Assembly (NCBI RefSeq): GCF_024172125.1
Contig: NZ_JAMZEA010000013.1
Location: 186,001 to 250,000, forward strand
Origin: Actinomadura rupiterrae
GTDB taxonomy: Bacteria; Actinomycetota; Actinomycetes; Streptosporangiales; Streptosporangiaceae
Direction: 5' to 3'
DNA length: 64,000 nucleotides
In this document: in pieces, positions 7,970 through 15,409 of the stretch
How the letters are laid out: each line of letters starts with the position of its first letter
How positions within the stretch are numbered: position 1 is the first letter of the stretch
Notes under the pieces: model-generated
Told to the model about the DNA's origin: nothing
The model's input: the letters and a program-made list of their open reading frames with translations, nothing else
Database searches by the model: none
Translations under genes and position numbers: made by a program

Positions 7970-7983
7970 TAAGATAGCGCTTA
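7970..7983. promoter_or_regulatory. MarR-type operator candidate
   Basis: TAAGATAGCGCTTA has symmetric TAAG/CTTA ends around a six-base core and sits in the 64-bp gap between the divergent MarR and FUSC genes. The AT-rich flank contrasts with the GC-rich surroundings, as expected of a promoter/operator. Binding by the MarR protein is inferred. Confidence 0.5.
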
Positions 7984-8028
7984 ATATCGGAGTGGCAGAA
8001 AGCCCAATCTTGGGGCGGTGAAAGCAAG

Positions 8029-9510
8029 ATGTTGCGAAGTACTTCGCTGAGATTCGATCCCGGGTTGCGACATCTGCGCGCGGCGGCGGTCGGTCTGGCC
8101 GCAACGCTGGGCGCCTACGCGTCCGCCCTGGTCGTCGAGCATTTCGCCCATCTGCACGTGGACACCGTGATCCAGGCGGTGGTGCTCGCGTTGACGGCCG
8201 CGCGGGCCCAGCGGCGGATGGACGGCACCGACCGCCTGCTCGGCCTGGCCGTCCTACCGCTGGCGACGCTCGCCGCCTCGGCCGTCCGGTATGTGATGGC
8301 CGACCACGCCTACGCGGGGTTCGCGCTGTTCGTCGTGGCGGTTCCGGCCACGGTCTGGGTGCGCCGGTTCGGGATCCGGGCCACGCGGGCGGGGACGCTC
8401 GCCGTCCTGCCGTTCGTCGCCCTGCTGATCACGCAAGGCCCGGTGATGGCGCCGGTCACCGGCCGGACGGCGCTGTGGTCGGCGGTGATCGCGCTGATCG
8501 CGGGCGTGTGGGTGGCGGCGCTTCAAACCGTCCTGGCGAGGGACGAGCCGCCCGCGCCGCAGGCACCACCCAAGCCGAGCGCGCGTCGCATCCGTCCGTC
8601 CACGCGGATGGCTCTGCAGATGGCCGCGGCGCTGGCCGCCGCGTTCGTCGCCGGACATCTGCTGTGGCCCGATCACTGGCCCTGGCCCGTCCTGACGGCG
8701 TTCCTGGTGTGCAGCGGCGCCCGCTCCCGCGGGGACGTGCTGGTCAAGGGCGTCCAGCGGACGGTCGGCGCGGCGGCCGGCACCGTGGTGGCGACGTTGG
8801 TCGCCGGGTCGTTCGGTCCGCGCGCGGACGCCGCGGTCGTGCTGATCTTCGTCGTCCTCGCGGTCGCGTCCTGGCTGCGCGAGGCGGCCTACGCCTACTG
8901 GGCCTGCGGCGTCACCGCCGCGCTGTCGCTGCTGTACGGCTGGTTCGGCGAGGCGTCGGGCGACCTGTTGCGGACGCGGCTGGCGGGCATCGCGCTCGGC
9001 GGGCTGCTGGGGGTCGGCGCGTCCTGGTTCGTGCTGCCGATCCGGACCCGCGACGTGCTGCGCCGCCGCGCCGCCGACGCCCTGGCCGCGCTCGGCCCGG
9101 TCCTCTCCCCCGGCACGGACGCGCGCGACGCCGAGGACTTCACGCGCGCGGTGGAACTCCTGGAGCAGATCGTCCCGGCGCTGCGCGCCCGCGCCCCGCT
9201 GTCCGCGCGCAGGCTTTCCGGGCGGACGCGCGGGGTGGAGGTCGTGGAGGAGATCCGCGCGTGCGCCGCACCGGCGGTAACGCTGAGCGCGGCATACCCC
9301 GATCCGGTCCCTGCCGAGGTGGACGCACTCAGTGCGCAGGTCTCGCGCAACCTGATCGCCGTGCGCAAAACGCTAGGCCGCAGACCCGGCGTCCAGTTCC
9401 GGCCAGCCGTCCGGCCGCCAAGCACCGCGCCCGCCGTGACGGCGCTGCTGGACATCGACGACCACTTGAGCCGCCTGGTCGTCCTGCTGGACAGCGGAAG
9501 CGAAAGGTAA
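8029..9510 (+). CDS. FUSC family (aromatic acid exporter-like) membrane protein
   Basis: A 493-residue integral membrane protein with two blocks of hydrophobic helices (about residues 15-165 and 195-345) separated by a Pro-rich loop and followed by a ~150-residue soluble C-terminal region. The second block, starting RPSTRMALQMAAALAAAFVAGH and containing HWPWPVLTAFLVCSGARSRGDVL and VKGVQRTVGAAAG, is the fusaric-acid-resistance-like (FUSC/ArAE) repeat. Such proteins are thought to export aromatic acids or similar toxic compounds. Divergence from a MarR regulator supports inducible efflux. Confidence 0.85.
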   Translation: MLRSTSLRFDPGLRHLRAAAVGLAATLGAYASALVVEHFAHLHVDTVIQAVVLALTAARAQRRMDGTDRLLGLAVLPLATLAASAVRYVMADHAYAGFALFVVAVPATVWVRRFGIRATRAGTLAVLPFVALLITQGPVMAPVTGRTALWSAVIALIAGVWVAALQTVLARDEPPAPQAPPKPSARRIRPSTRMALQMAAALAAAFVAGHLLWPDHWPWPVLTAFLVCSGARSRGDVLVKGVQRTVGAAAGTVVATLVAGSFGPRADAAVVLIFVVLAVASWLREAAYAYWACGVTAALSLLYGWFGEASGDLLRTRLAGIALGGLLGVGASWFVLPIRTRDVLRRRAADALAALGPVLSPGTDARDAEDFTRAVELLEQIVPALRARAPLSARRLSGRTRGVEVVEEIRACAAPAVTLSAAYPDPVPAEVDALSAQVSRNLIAVRKTLGRRPGVQFRPAVRPPSTAPAVTALLDIDDHLSRLVVLLDSGSER

Positions 9511-9642
9511 AGGCCGGGCAAAGTCGCTCCGAACCTCGGGCCGGTGCGCGGCGTCCAGATGAGTACGCCTTCCTCATGCGGGGGCGTGGGCGGCAGGACG
9601 ATCCTGCTGAGGCCCGTCCGCTGAGCCCACCGAGGACGGAAC

Positions 9643-10548
9643 ATGCTCCGACGCACGACGACGGCGGCGGCCACCGTCGCCCTCACCGCCAGCCTGGCGG
9701 CCGCCTGCCCCGGCTCGCAGTGCACCGCGACCCGGATCGCCAACGCCTACGAGGTCTACTCCCCGTTCGTGCTGGCCGTGCTGCCGGAGCTGGCGCCCGA
9801 GACGATCCCCGGCATCGCGGTCGACCTCGGCCTGTTCGCCGCCGACAGCCTGGCCAAGTACGTCATCGACCACAAGGTGAAGCCGGGCAAGACCTGGCTG
9901 CTGATCGAGCAGACCCTCGGCGGGCGGCAGCAGACCTCGGTGTTCGAGCTCAGCACCGACCGCGACCTGAAGGTCAGCGTGAACGGCGCGCAGCTGGACC
10001 ACGTGGACCTGTACGTCCGGCAGCGGCAGATCAAGGTGGTCGTCCCCGCCGGGACGGGCGCGAAGGTCGCGGTCACCGACGCCGCCGGCGGCGACAGCGT
10101 CGCCGTGCGCGGCACCGTACCCAAAGACCTCGGCGGGTCCCAGGACCTGGAGACCGGCAAGACCTTCCACCACTCGCTGTTCAAGGACGACGCGCCCGAG
10201 TCGTCCGCCGCCGACGTCCGGTACACCAAGTACGTTACCGGCGACCCCGAGCTGATCAACGGGACGGTGGCCGCCAGGTACTCCGGCAGCGACCAGCCGA
10301 CGCTCGGCGCGTGCATGTCCACCCCGTCCGCCGCCTGGAGCGGCAAGCTCCAGGGGTGGCCCGGCGACAAGAACAGCGCCTGGTGCGTCAAGACCGGCGC
10401 CGGGCACTATGGGCTGGCCGTCCACAAGTCCAAGAACGGCATCTTCTTCGGCAGCACCAAGGACATGGACGGGCTCGGCTACCTGCTGTGGGCCCAGCCC
10501 GGACTGCCCGCCGCGGTCGTCCCGCAGGCGAAGATCAAGAAGTGCTGA
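9643..10548 (+). CDS. Exported protein of unknown function
   Basis: 301 residues. It starts with a short secretion signal (MLRRTTTAAATVALTASLAA), then Cys22; the AAAC context is a weak lipobox, so it may be either a lipoprotein or a cleaved secreted protein. The mature part has an N-terminal helical region (NAYEVYSPFVLAVLPELAPE), a strand-rich middle, and a C-terminal section with several Trp and three Cys (GACMSTPS, SAWCVKTGAGHYGLAVHK) typical of extracellular disulfide-bonded domains. I do not recognise a family. GAGGACGG precedes the ATG. Its 3' end overlaps the convergent TetR gene by 14 bp. Confidence 0.75.
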   Translation: MLRRTTTAAATVALTASLAAACPGSQCTATRIANAYEVYSPFVLAVLPELAPETIPGIAVDLGLFAADSLAKYVIDHKVKPGKTWLLIEQTLGGRQQTSVFELSTDRDLKVSVNGAQLDHVDLYVRQRQIKVVVPAGTGAKVAVTDAAGGDSVAVRGTVPKDLGGSQDLETGKTFHHSLFKDDAPESSAADVRYTKYVTGDPELINGTVAARYSGSDQPTLGACMSTPSAAWSGKLQGWPGDKNSAWCVKTGAGHYGLAVHKSKNGIFFGSTKDMDGLGYLLWAQPGLPAAVVPQAKIKKC

Positions 10549-11191
10549 CCGCGGTGGGCGGCCTGCCCGGCAGGGCCTCGCCCGGCAGGGCTTCGCCCGG
10601 CTCGGTGACGTGCAGGCCGTCCAGGACGACCAGCAGGTTGCGTTCCCACTGCTGCTCGCCCGCCTGAAGACCCAGCGTGTGCGGACCGGTGGAGGACGCC
10701 GCGACCAGCAGGAACGCGACGTCCTCCCAGGTCACGTCCGTCCGCATCACCCCGGCCCGCTGCGCCCGCTCGACCAGGTGCCGGATGCGGTCGCGCAACT
10801 CGGCGCGCGAATGGTCCAGCACGTTGCCCAGGCGCTTGTTGACGTCGCACAGCTCGTTGCGCAGCCGGATGTAGGACAGCGCGAACGCGGTGAGGCCCGT
10901 CCAGGGGTCCGCGTCGTCGATGCCCTCGTCCGCCTTGCCGACGATCTCCGCCAGCACCTCGCCCAGGACCGCTTCCAGCAGCGCCTCCAGCGACCCGACC
11001 CGGCGGTAGAAGGTGCCGATGCCGACGCCCGCGCGGCGCGCGATCTCGTGGGCGGTGATCTCGCCGCCCTCCGCCGCCGCCTCCCGCGCGGCCTCGACCA
11101 GCCGCTCGACGTTGCGCCGGGCGTCGGCGCGCGGCCGCCGCCCCGAGCCGTCGTCCAGGAGCCGCTCCACCGCCGGTACCGCTGCCGTCAT
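10535..11191 (-). CDS. TetR family regulator
   Basis: 218 residues. The DNA-binding part (RRNVERLVEAAREAAAEGG, ITAHEIARRAGVGIGTFYRRVG) is a canonical TetR helix-turn-helix, and the rest resembles the TetR_C type with SRAELRDRIRHLVERAQRAGV. A short duplicated GEALP near the C-terminus matches a 15-bp DNA repeat. The divergently transcribed pair of AhpD-like genes starting at 11307 is the most likely target. Confidence 0.88.
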   Translation of the reverse strand: MTAAVPAVERLLDDGSGRRPRADARRNVERLVEAAREAAAEGGEITAHEIARRAGVGIGTFYRRVGSLEALLEAVLGEVLAEIVGKADEGIDDADPWTGLTAFALSYIRLRNELCDVNKRLGNVLDHSRAELRDRIRHLVERAQRAGVMRTDVTWEDVAFLLVAASSTGPHTLGLQAGEQQWERNLLVVLDGLHVTEPGEALPGEALPGRPPTAVSTS

Positions 11192-11306
11192 GCCCCCACC
11201 CTACCAATAAGCGGACGCAACCCGTCCGATTCCTTTGCTCGGGGAAATCGCCGTCCGGCGGGGCCGCCGTCCTAGGCTGAGGGGGCGAGTGGAGGAGGCG
11301 GTCGTC

Positions 11307-11642
11307 ATGCCGGACGACGACAGGAAACGCGCGGCACTTCGAGCCCTGACCGATCGCGTGCGGAACGGGAAAGGCGAGGCGTCCGCCGAACTGCGCGCTC
11401 TCGCCTTCGACAACAACGGCCTGCCCCCGCCGCTGGACGCGCTGATGGCCAAAGTCGCCGAGGACGCCTCGCAGGTCACCGACACCGACCTGGCCGCCGC
11501 CCTGGCCTCCGGCCACACCGAGGACCAGATATTCGAACTGGTGGTCTGCGCCGCCGTCGGCGAATCCACCCGCCTTTACGACGCCGGACTGGCCGCCTTG
11601 GCCGAAGCGACCGCCGAGGAGAACCCAGCCGATGCGTCTTGA
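11307..11642 (+). CDS. Carboxymuconolactone decarboxylase-like (AhpD fold) small protein
   Basis: A 111-residue helical protein. ELRALAFDNNGLPPPLDALM and TEDQIFELVVCAAVGESTRLYDAGLAAL fit the short CMD-like subfamily that lacks the CxxC peroxidase motif. The ATG at 11307 has GGAGGAGG before it. It overlaps the next gene by 11 bp, so the two form a translationally coupled pair, probably subunits or partners of one enzyme system controlled by the divergent TetR. Catalytic role unknown. Confidence 0.8.
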   Translation: MPDDDRKRAALRALTDRVRNGKGEASAELRALAFDNNGLPPPLDALMAKVAEDASQVTDTDLAAALASGHTEDQIFELVVCAAVGESTRLYDAGLAALAEATAEENPADAS

Positions 11643-12213
11643 CGTCCTCAACCACGGTTATCCCCGCAGAACCAAGCTGCTGTTCGCACTCATCCGCCGC
11701 TTCTCCGGCCACCCCGTTCCGGACGCGGCCCGGATCGTCTTCTACCGACCCGACTTCTACGGCGACCGCGCCAAGCACTTCACCCACGAGGCGATGCGCG
11801 GCCCGTCCGCCTGGTCGGTCGGCGACCGCGAACTGATGGCGGCCTACGTGTCGAAAGTGAACCGGACCGCGTTCTGCATCGCCGCACACACCGCCACCGC
11901 CACCCAGGCCTACCAGGACGCCGACCGCGTCACCGCAGCCCTCACCGACCTCGACACCGCCGACCTGACCGAGCCGCTCCGCGAAACCCTCCGCATGCTC
12001 GGCACCCTGACCCGCGAGCGCACGCTCACCGCCGACGACATGCGCAAGGTTCTGGCCGCCGGCGCCACCCCCGACCAGATCCGCGACGCCCTCGCGGTCT
12101 GCGCCGCCTTCAACATCACCGACCGCCTCGCCGACACCTTCGCCTTCGCCCTCCTCACCCCCGAAGCCTTCCAAGCCGGCGCCACCTATCTCCTCAAACG
12201 CGGCTACCGCTAG
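11632..12213 (+). CDS. AhpD/carboxymuconolactone decarboxylase family protein (peroxidase-related), one Cys lost
   Basis: 193 residues. The core NRTAFCIAAHTATATQAYQ is the AhpD signature region, in which active peroxidases carry C-x-x-C with a nearby His. Only the second Cys and the His remain; the first position is Thr. Downstream, LRMLGTLTRERTLTADDMR and ITDRLADTFAFALL follow the family layout. With one Cys missing, alkylhydroperoxidase activity through a disulfide is doubtful. It is coupled to the preceding gene and runs into the convergent DUF6461 gene with a 20-bp overlap. Confidence 0.83.
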   Translation: MRLDVLNHGYPRRTKLLFALIRRFSGHPVPDAARIVFYRPDFYGDRAKHFTHEAMRGPSAWSVGDRELMAAYVSKVNRTAFCIAAHTATATQAYQDADRVTAALTDLDTADLTEPLRETLRMLGTLTRERTLTADDMRKVLAAGATPDQIRDALAVCAAFNITDRLADTFAFALLTPEAFQAGATYLLKRGYR

Positions 12214-13624
12214 CTGCTACCAGCCAGTGCGTCCCGTCGAGCGCCTCCGGCCGCAGCCCGACCCCGGTCACGCGCTCGGCGAGCGCCAGCAGCCCCGGCG
12301 CCTGCGCGGCCGGGCCGCCATCCAGGGGAAGTCCGAGATCGGTGACCTCCTCCAGCAACGCGTCGGGCTCGGTCCCGGATGCGTCGCGCGGCCTGAGCGC
12401 TCTGAACACGGTGCACGCCTGGCCGTCGACGAACCGGTAGAAGATCGAATTGCCCCGCGCCGACCAGATGGCGGCGACCGCCGTGGTACCGGCCGAGAAC
12501 GCCTGCAGGGCGACTTGCGGACCAAGCCCGCCGTCGCCGAAGCCAACCGCGATCACCCAGCCGCCGGCGGTCCGCAGGGCCCACTGATCTGCGGCCAGAA
12601 CGGCCGGGCCGGTCGACGCGCGATCAAGCGCGCCGCCAAGGGCCCGCGCGACTCCCTCCACATCATCCGTGCGGACGTACACGACAGCCGCGCCGGGCCC
12701 GAGCCAGTGCCGCTCGATCCAGGCATAGCGCTCCACCGGCGTTCCGGTGTCGGCAGCGCGCGCTCCGTTCGCTCCGGCGGGCGGGGTCGGATCGTCCAGT
12801 GCCGCGAGGACGGCAACGCGCAGTTCAGCCACGTCATGATGGGCGTACTGGCAGGCGGAGCGGGCTTTCTCGACCGCGCCGAAAGCGGAGGCGAGCGGGT
12901 CGGGTCCGCAAGCGTGGCGCACAGCCTCGACGGCCATGGCAGGGGCCCAGGCCGGGCCGCCGCCTTGATCGCGTGCGGCGTCTCTCAGCCCGCGGACGAG
13001 TGCGCCGAGGGCGGTCGGTTGTCGGTGCAAGGCGGCGTCCACTAGCGGATGATCCGCCAGCCCGAAAGCGCGGGCAGCGTGACCCGCCGCCGCCCGAGCG
13101 GTACGGCGCAGCCGCTCAGGGGCGGCATGGCGCAGCGCATAGGCGATCGCGGGTTCGCTGTAGGTCAGCGCGGCGAGGTCGGGCCGGATGTCGGCGGGGA
13201 GGTCCTCTTCCCACTCCTGGATCGGGACGATGAGGAAGTCACCCTGCAGCCAGGTTCGGTCAGGACTCTGGCCGGTCACCCGGGACGCGAGTTCGGACAG
13301 CGCCGTCGTGTGCTGCGGATCGTCCCACGGCAGATCGGCCATCTCCGCTTGCAGGCAGTCCGGACTCGTACCGAAACGGCGGTCGGGCCATAGGGCGTCG
13401 AACGTGGTCCAGACCGCGCCCTCGACCGCGTAGGAAAAGCGGGCCTCGCCCAAACACCAATACACGCACACCGCGCGGGAGGTTTCGGTGGCTCGACGCA
13501 GCACCTCCGGCCGTTTGCCCTGGTAGCCGTTGAACTCGATGGCCAGCACCCAATCACCGATGCTGCGCAGCGCGACCTGCGGCTCGTCGGCGAACGAATC
13601 GTCCAGCTCGTTCAGTGAACCCAT
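12194..13624 (-). CDS. DUF6461 double-domain protein, N-terminus removed by an IS element
   Basis: 476 residues with two copies of one domain. The first (residues ~1-125) has SIGDWVLAIEFNGYQG and YAVEGAVWTTFDALWPDRR; the second (~295-470) has DVEGVARALGGALDR, GGWVIAVGFGDGGLG and FVDGQACTVFRALRPRDASG. These match the actinobacterial DUF6461 family, of unknown function; many members sit in accessory or immunity-like settings. The gene's own first ~43 codons lie beyond an IS5-type insertion at 13617-14550. The ATG used here is inside the IS inverted repeat, one base after the transposase stop, with GAGGA four bases before it, so a shortened protein could still be made. Confidence 0.8.
   Translation of the reverse strand: MGSLNELDDSFADEPQVALRSIGDWVLAIEFNGYQGKRPEVLRRATETSRAVCVYWCLGEARFSYAVEGAVWTTFDALWPDRRFGTSPDCLQAEMADLPWDDPQHTTALSELASRVTGQSPDRTWLQGDFLIVPIQEWEEDLPADIRPDLAALTYSEPAIAYALRHAAPERLRRTARAAAGHAARAFGLADHPLVDAALHRQPTALGALVRGLRDAARDQGGGPAWAPAMAVEAVRHACGPDPLASAFGAVEKARSACQYAHHDVAELRVAVLAALDDPTPPAGANGARAADTGTPVERYAWIERHWLGPGAAVVYVRTDDVEGVARALGGALDRASTGPAVLAADQWALRTAGGWVIAVGFGDGGLGPQVALQAFSAGTTAVAAIWSARGNSIFYRFVDGQACTVFRALRPRDASGTEPDALLEEVTDLGLPLDGGPAAQAPGLLALAERVTGVGLRPEALDGTHWLVAASGSRV
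13614..13616. repeat. Target-site duplication AGT, left copy
   Basis: AGT flanks the left IS end and recurs at 14551-14553. Removing the IS plus one copy joins the two parts of the DUF6461 gene in frame, which supports this 3-bp duplication. Confidence 0.65.
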
Positions 13625-13638
13625 TTCATCCTCGGGTG
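13617..13638 (+). repeat. IS left terminal inverted repeat
   Basis: Begins GAACCCATTTCATCCTCGGG; pairs with 14529-14550 at 20 of 22 positions. It contains the transposase stop codon and, on the minus strand, the ATG that re-starts the interrupted DUF6461 gene. Confidence 0.85.
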
Positions 13639-14411
13639 GTGGCTTGAGCGGCGCGGTGGTTCTGGAGGACGGCGATGGCCTTGACGAGGTGGCCGGTCTT
13701 GCTCGGGCTGCAGCGCAGTTTCCGCAGGACGCGCCATGACTTGAGCTGCGCGTTCGCGCGTTCGCCCGGCCCGCGCAGCTTGGCGTGCGAGCGGTTGGCC
13801 TGCTTCTGCGACTCCGGCTTGTTCTTGCCCTTGTAGGGCGTGATCACGACCGTGGCCTCGGCGCCTTGGTAGGCCTTGTCGGCCAGGGTGAGGATTCCGG
13901 CCCGCTCCAACTCGCGCAGGATGCCCCACAGTCGGGCGGCGGCCAGGTCGTGGGCTTTGCCCGGCAGCGCCCCCGATGTCCACAGGATCGTCCCGTCCGG
14001 GCCCGCGATGACCTGGATGTTCATGCCGTGGACGCGGTGCTTGCCAGAGAAGTAGGGCCGGTCGGCCTTGACTCGGTCGGTGTGGATGAGCGTCCCGTCC
14101 AAGATGACGTGGGTCAGCCCGTCCCGGCGGGCCTTCCCGAGCGCCTGGGTGAGCTTGGGTGAGCGGACCGACAGCAGCATCACGGTCTCCTCCACATACC
14201 GCCACGCCGTTGACACCGACACCTCAAAGCCCGCGGCGATCTCGGCGAACGTCTCGTCTTTGCGCAGGTGGACCAGCACCAGCAGAGCCTGCCGGCCGGG
14301 GTTGAGCAGCCGCCACACCGACCCGATCGCCTTGCGACGGCGGCGAATCAGCCCAGCGACGTAGTTCAGCGTTGAACGCGACAAATCGACGGCAGCACGA
14401 TAGAACAGCAC
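13626..14411 (-). CDS. IS5 family transposase (DDE type)
   Basis: 261 residues, intact. The N-terminal part (RQALLVLVHLRKDETFAEIA, GFEVSVSTAWRYVEETV) is the helix-turn-helix of this transposase group. The catalytic core shows VILDGTLIHTDR (first Asp), LADKAYQGAEATV (second Asp) and GPGERANAQLKSWRVLRKL (Glu). Translation starts at GTG 14411; its ribosome site AGGGG lies in a hairpin arm. The stop is inside the left inverted repeat. It should catalyse cut-and-paste or copy movement of its own element. Confidence 0.93.
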   Translation of the reverse strand: MLFYRAAVDLSRSTLNYVAGLIRRRRKAIGSVWRLLNPGRQALLVLVHLRKDETFAEIAAGFEVSVSTAWRYVEETVMLLSVRSPKLTQALGKARRDGLTHVILDGTLIHTDRVKADRPYFSGKHRVHGMNIQVIAGPDGTILWTSGALPGKAHDLAAARLWGILRELERAGILTLADKAYQGAEATVVITPYKGKNKPESQKQANRSHAKLRGPGERANAQLKSWRVLRKLRCSPSKTGHLVKAIAVLQNHRAAQATTRG

Positions 14412-14413
14412 GC

Positions 14414-14474
14414 AGAAGCCCCTGGTTCCTGGACGTGGTGGTTGTGGTGATCAACCCGTCTACCAGGGGCTTCT
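14414..14474 (-). promoter_or_regulatory. Hairpin hiding the transposase ribosome-binding site
   Basis: Perfect 13-bp arms AGAAGCCCCTGGT (14414-14426) and ACCAGGGGCTTCT (14462-14474) lie just upstream of the transposase GTG. On the minus-strand transcript the start-proximal arm contains AGGGG, so folding would mask it. Similar sequestration limits transposase translation from read-through transcripts in IS10/IS50; applying it here is inference. Confidence 0.6.
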
Positions 14475-14528
14475 CTGCCTCATGGACCGAATCCGTAACC
14501 CGCGATCATGCTGTGACCTGCGAGACCT

Positions 14529-14550
14529 CACCGGCGGATGAAATGGGTTC
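14529..14550 (-). repeat. IS right terminal inverted repeat
   Basis: Reverse complement begins GAACCCATTTCATCCGCCGG and matches the left end at 20 of 22 positions; AGT follows at 14551-14553. Confidence 0.85.
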
Positions 14551-14681
14551 AGTGGCGCTCGGCGGGCGCGGGGCATGCGGGCGCCGAAGGCTCGGGCGAC
14601 GGCTTCGACGTCCGGTGATTCGACCAGGGTCGCGCAAGCCGCCTCGCCCAGAATGCGCGGCCAGTCCCTCGGCTTTGGCAT
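14551..14681 (-). pseudogene. Stranded N-terminal piece of the interrupted DUF6461 gene
   Basis: ATG 14681 opens MPKPRDWPRILGEAACATL, then SPDVEAVARAFGARMPRARRAPLN, up to the IS edge. This mirrors the second DUF6461 repeat of the downstream part (DVEGVARALGG). Deleting the IS and one AGT joins it in frame: ...RRAPLN continues directly as ELDDSFADEP. The rebuilt protein would be about 518 residues. A GAAGGCGG ribosome site precedes the ATG, so this end is probably still transcribed but runs into IS sequence. Confidence 0.85.
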
Positions 14682-14712
14682 ACCGCCTTCATAGCGGGCG
14701 GCGCCGACAGGG

Positions 14713-15306
14713 TCAGTTTTCGGGGAGGAGGGCTATGCGGGCCAGGGTGCGGGCTATGCGGGCGGCGGTGAGGTCGGGGGGGAGGGACGGCTGGACGAGG
14801 TGGCTGACGGTCAGGCGGACGACGGTCTCGATGGCGAGGGCGCGGGATTCGGCGTCGATCTGCGGCCAGGCCTCGGCTGCGTAGCCGTCCAGCATGGCGG
14901 TCGCGGTGGTGAGCAGCGGCTCGGAGCGGGTGGTGAGGTGGGTGAGCAGGTCGTCGGGGCCGCCGCGCGAGCTGGTGAGGATGCTCTTGACCAGCGGGTT
15001 GTCGGCGGCGGTGGCCAGGGTGAAGCGGACGGCGGCCGCGGCGGCGGACTCGGGGTCGTCGCGGTGGGCGTCCAGCTGCTCCTGGACGCCGAGCAGGAAG
15101 CGCTCGACCTCGCGCATGACCAGGGCCTGGCCGATGGCCTCCTTGGTGCCGAACTCGGTGTAGACGGTCTGGCGGCTGACTCCTGCGGTGGTGGCGATGT
15201 GCGCGATGCGCAGGCCGTCCCAGCCGCCGTCGGTGACCCGCTCGTAGGCGGCGTCGAGCAGCCGCTCGCGCAGCAGCGAGCGGACGGACTCCCGGTAACG
15301 CGTCAT
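14713..15306 (-). CDS. TetR family regulator of the alkane hydroxylase operon (AlkX/AlkU-like)
   Basis: 197 residues from ATG 15306, which has GGGAG before it; upstream in-frame starts would cover the promoter. The helix-turn-helix is RLLDAAYERVTDGGWDGLR, IAHIATTAGVSRQTVYTEFG; the rest is a helical ligand domain (LVKSILTSSRGGPDDLLTHL). It is divergent from alkB, 103 bp apart, with an inverted repeat over the alkB promoter. In other actinobacteria TetR genes linked to alkB repress it until fatty-acid-type products accumulate; the same role is inferred here. Confidence 0.9.
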   Translation of the reverse strand: MTRYRESVRSLLRERLLDAAYERVTDGGWDGLRIAHIATTAGVSRQTVYTEFGTKEAIGQALVMREVERFLLGVQEQLDAHRDDPESAAAAAVRFTLATAADNPLVKSILTSSRGGPDDLLTHLTTRSEPLLTTATAMLDGYAAEAWPQIDAESRALAIETVVRLTVSHLVQPSLPPDLTAARIARTLARIALLPEN

Positions 15307-15345
15307 GGCACTCCCCAGCATATCGATCACTGTACGTCCAGACTC

Positions 15346-15374
15346 TTGACGCTTTGAACAGAAGTGTCTAGTTT
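15346..15374 (+). promoter_or_regulatory. Candidate alkB promoter
   Basis: TTGACG at 15346-15351 is a good -35 box; 17 bp later TAGTTT at 15369-15374 is a weaker -10. It points into alkB and overlaps the inverted repeat at 15365-15381, giving a simple repression geometry. Confidence 0.5.
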
Positions 15375-15381
15375 CTGGACA
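15365..15381. promoter_or_regulatory. Operator-like inverted repeat in front of alkB
   Basis: TGTCTAGTTTCTGGACA is a 7-3-7 inverted repeat with one mismatch. It covers the proposed -10 box of alkB and lies between alkB and its divergent TetR gene. A related sequence, TGTACGTCCAGA, at about 15331-15342 may be a second half-site. Confidence 0.6.
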
Positions 15382-15409
15382 GTTGGCGGAAAAATGTAAG
15401 GAGTGCCGC

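Larger units (their letters stand above)
13617..14550 (-). mobile_element. IS5-type insertion sequence, 934 bp, complete
   Basis: Terminal inverted repeats begin GAACCCATTTCATCC at both ends (13617 onward and, reverse-complemented, 14550 backward), then agree with two mismatches through 22 bp. A single DDE transposase gene fills the element on the minus strand, and an AGT triplet flanks both ends. It interrupts the DUF6461 gene in its first fifth. Intact ends and an unbroken transposase suggest a recent, possibly still mobile, copy. The family assignment rests on the HTH_4/DDE_Tnp_4-like transposase and the size. Confidence 0.9.
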
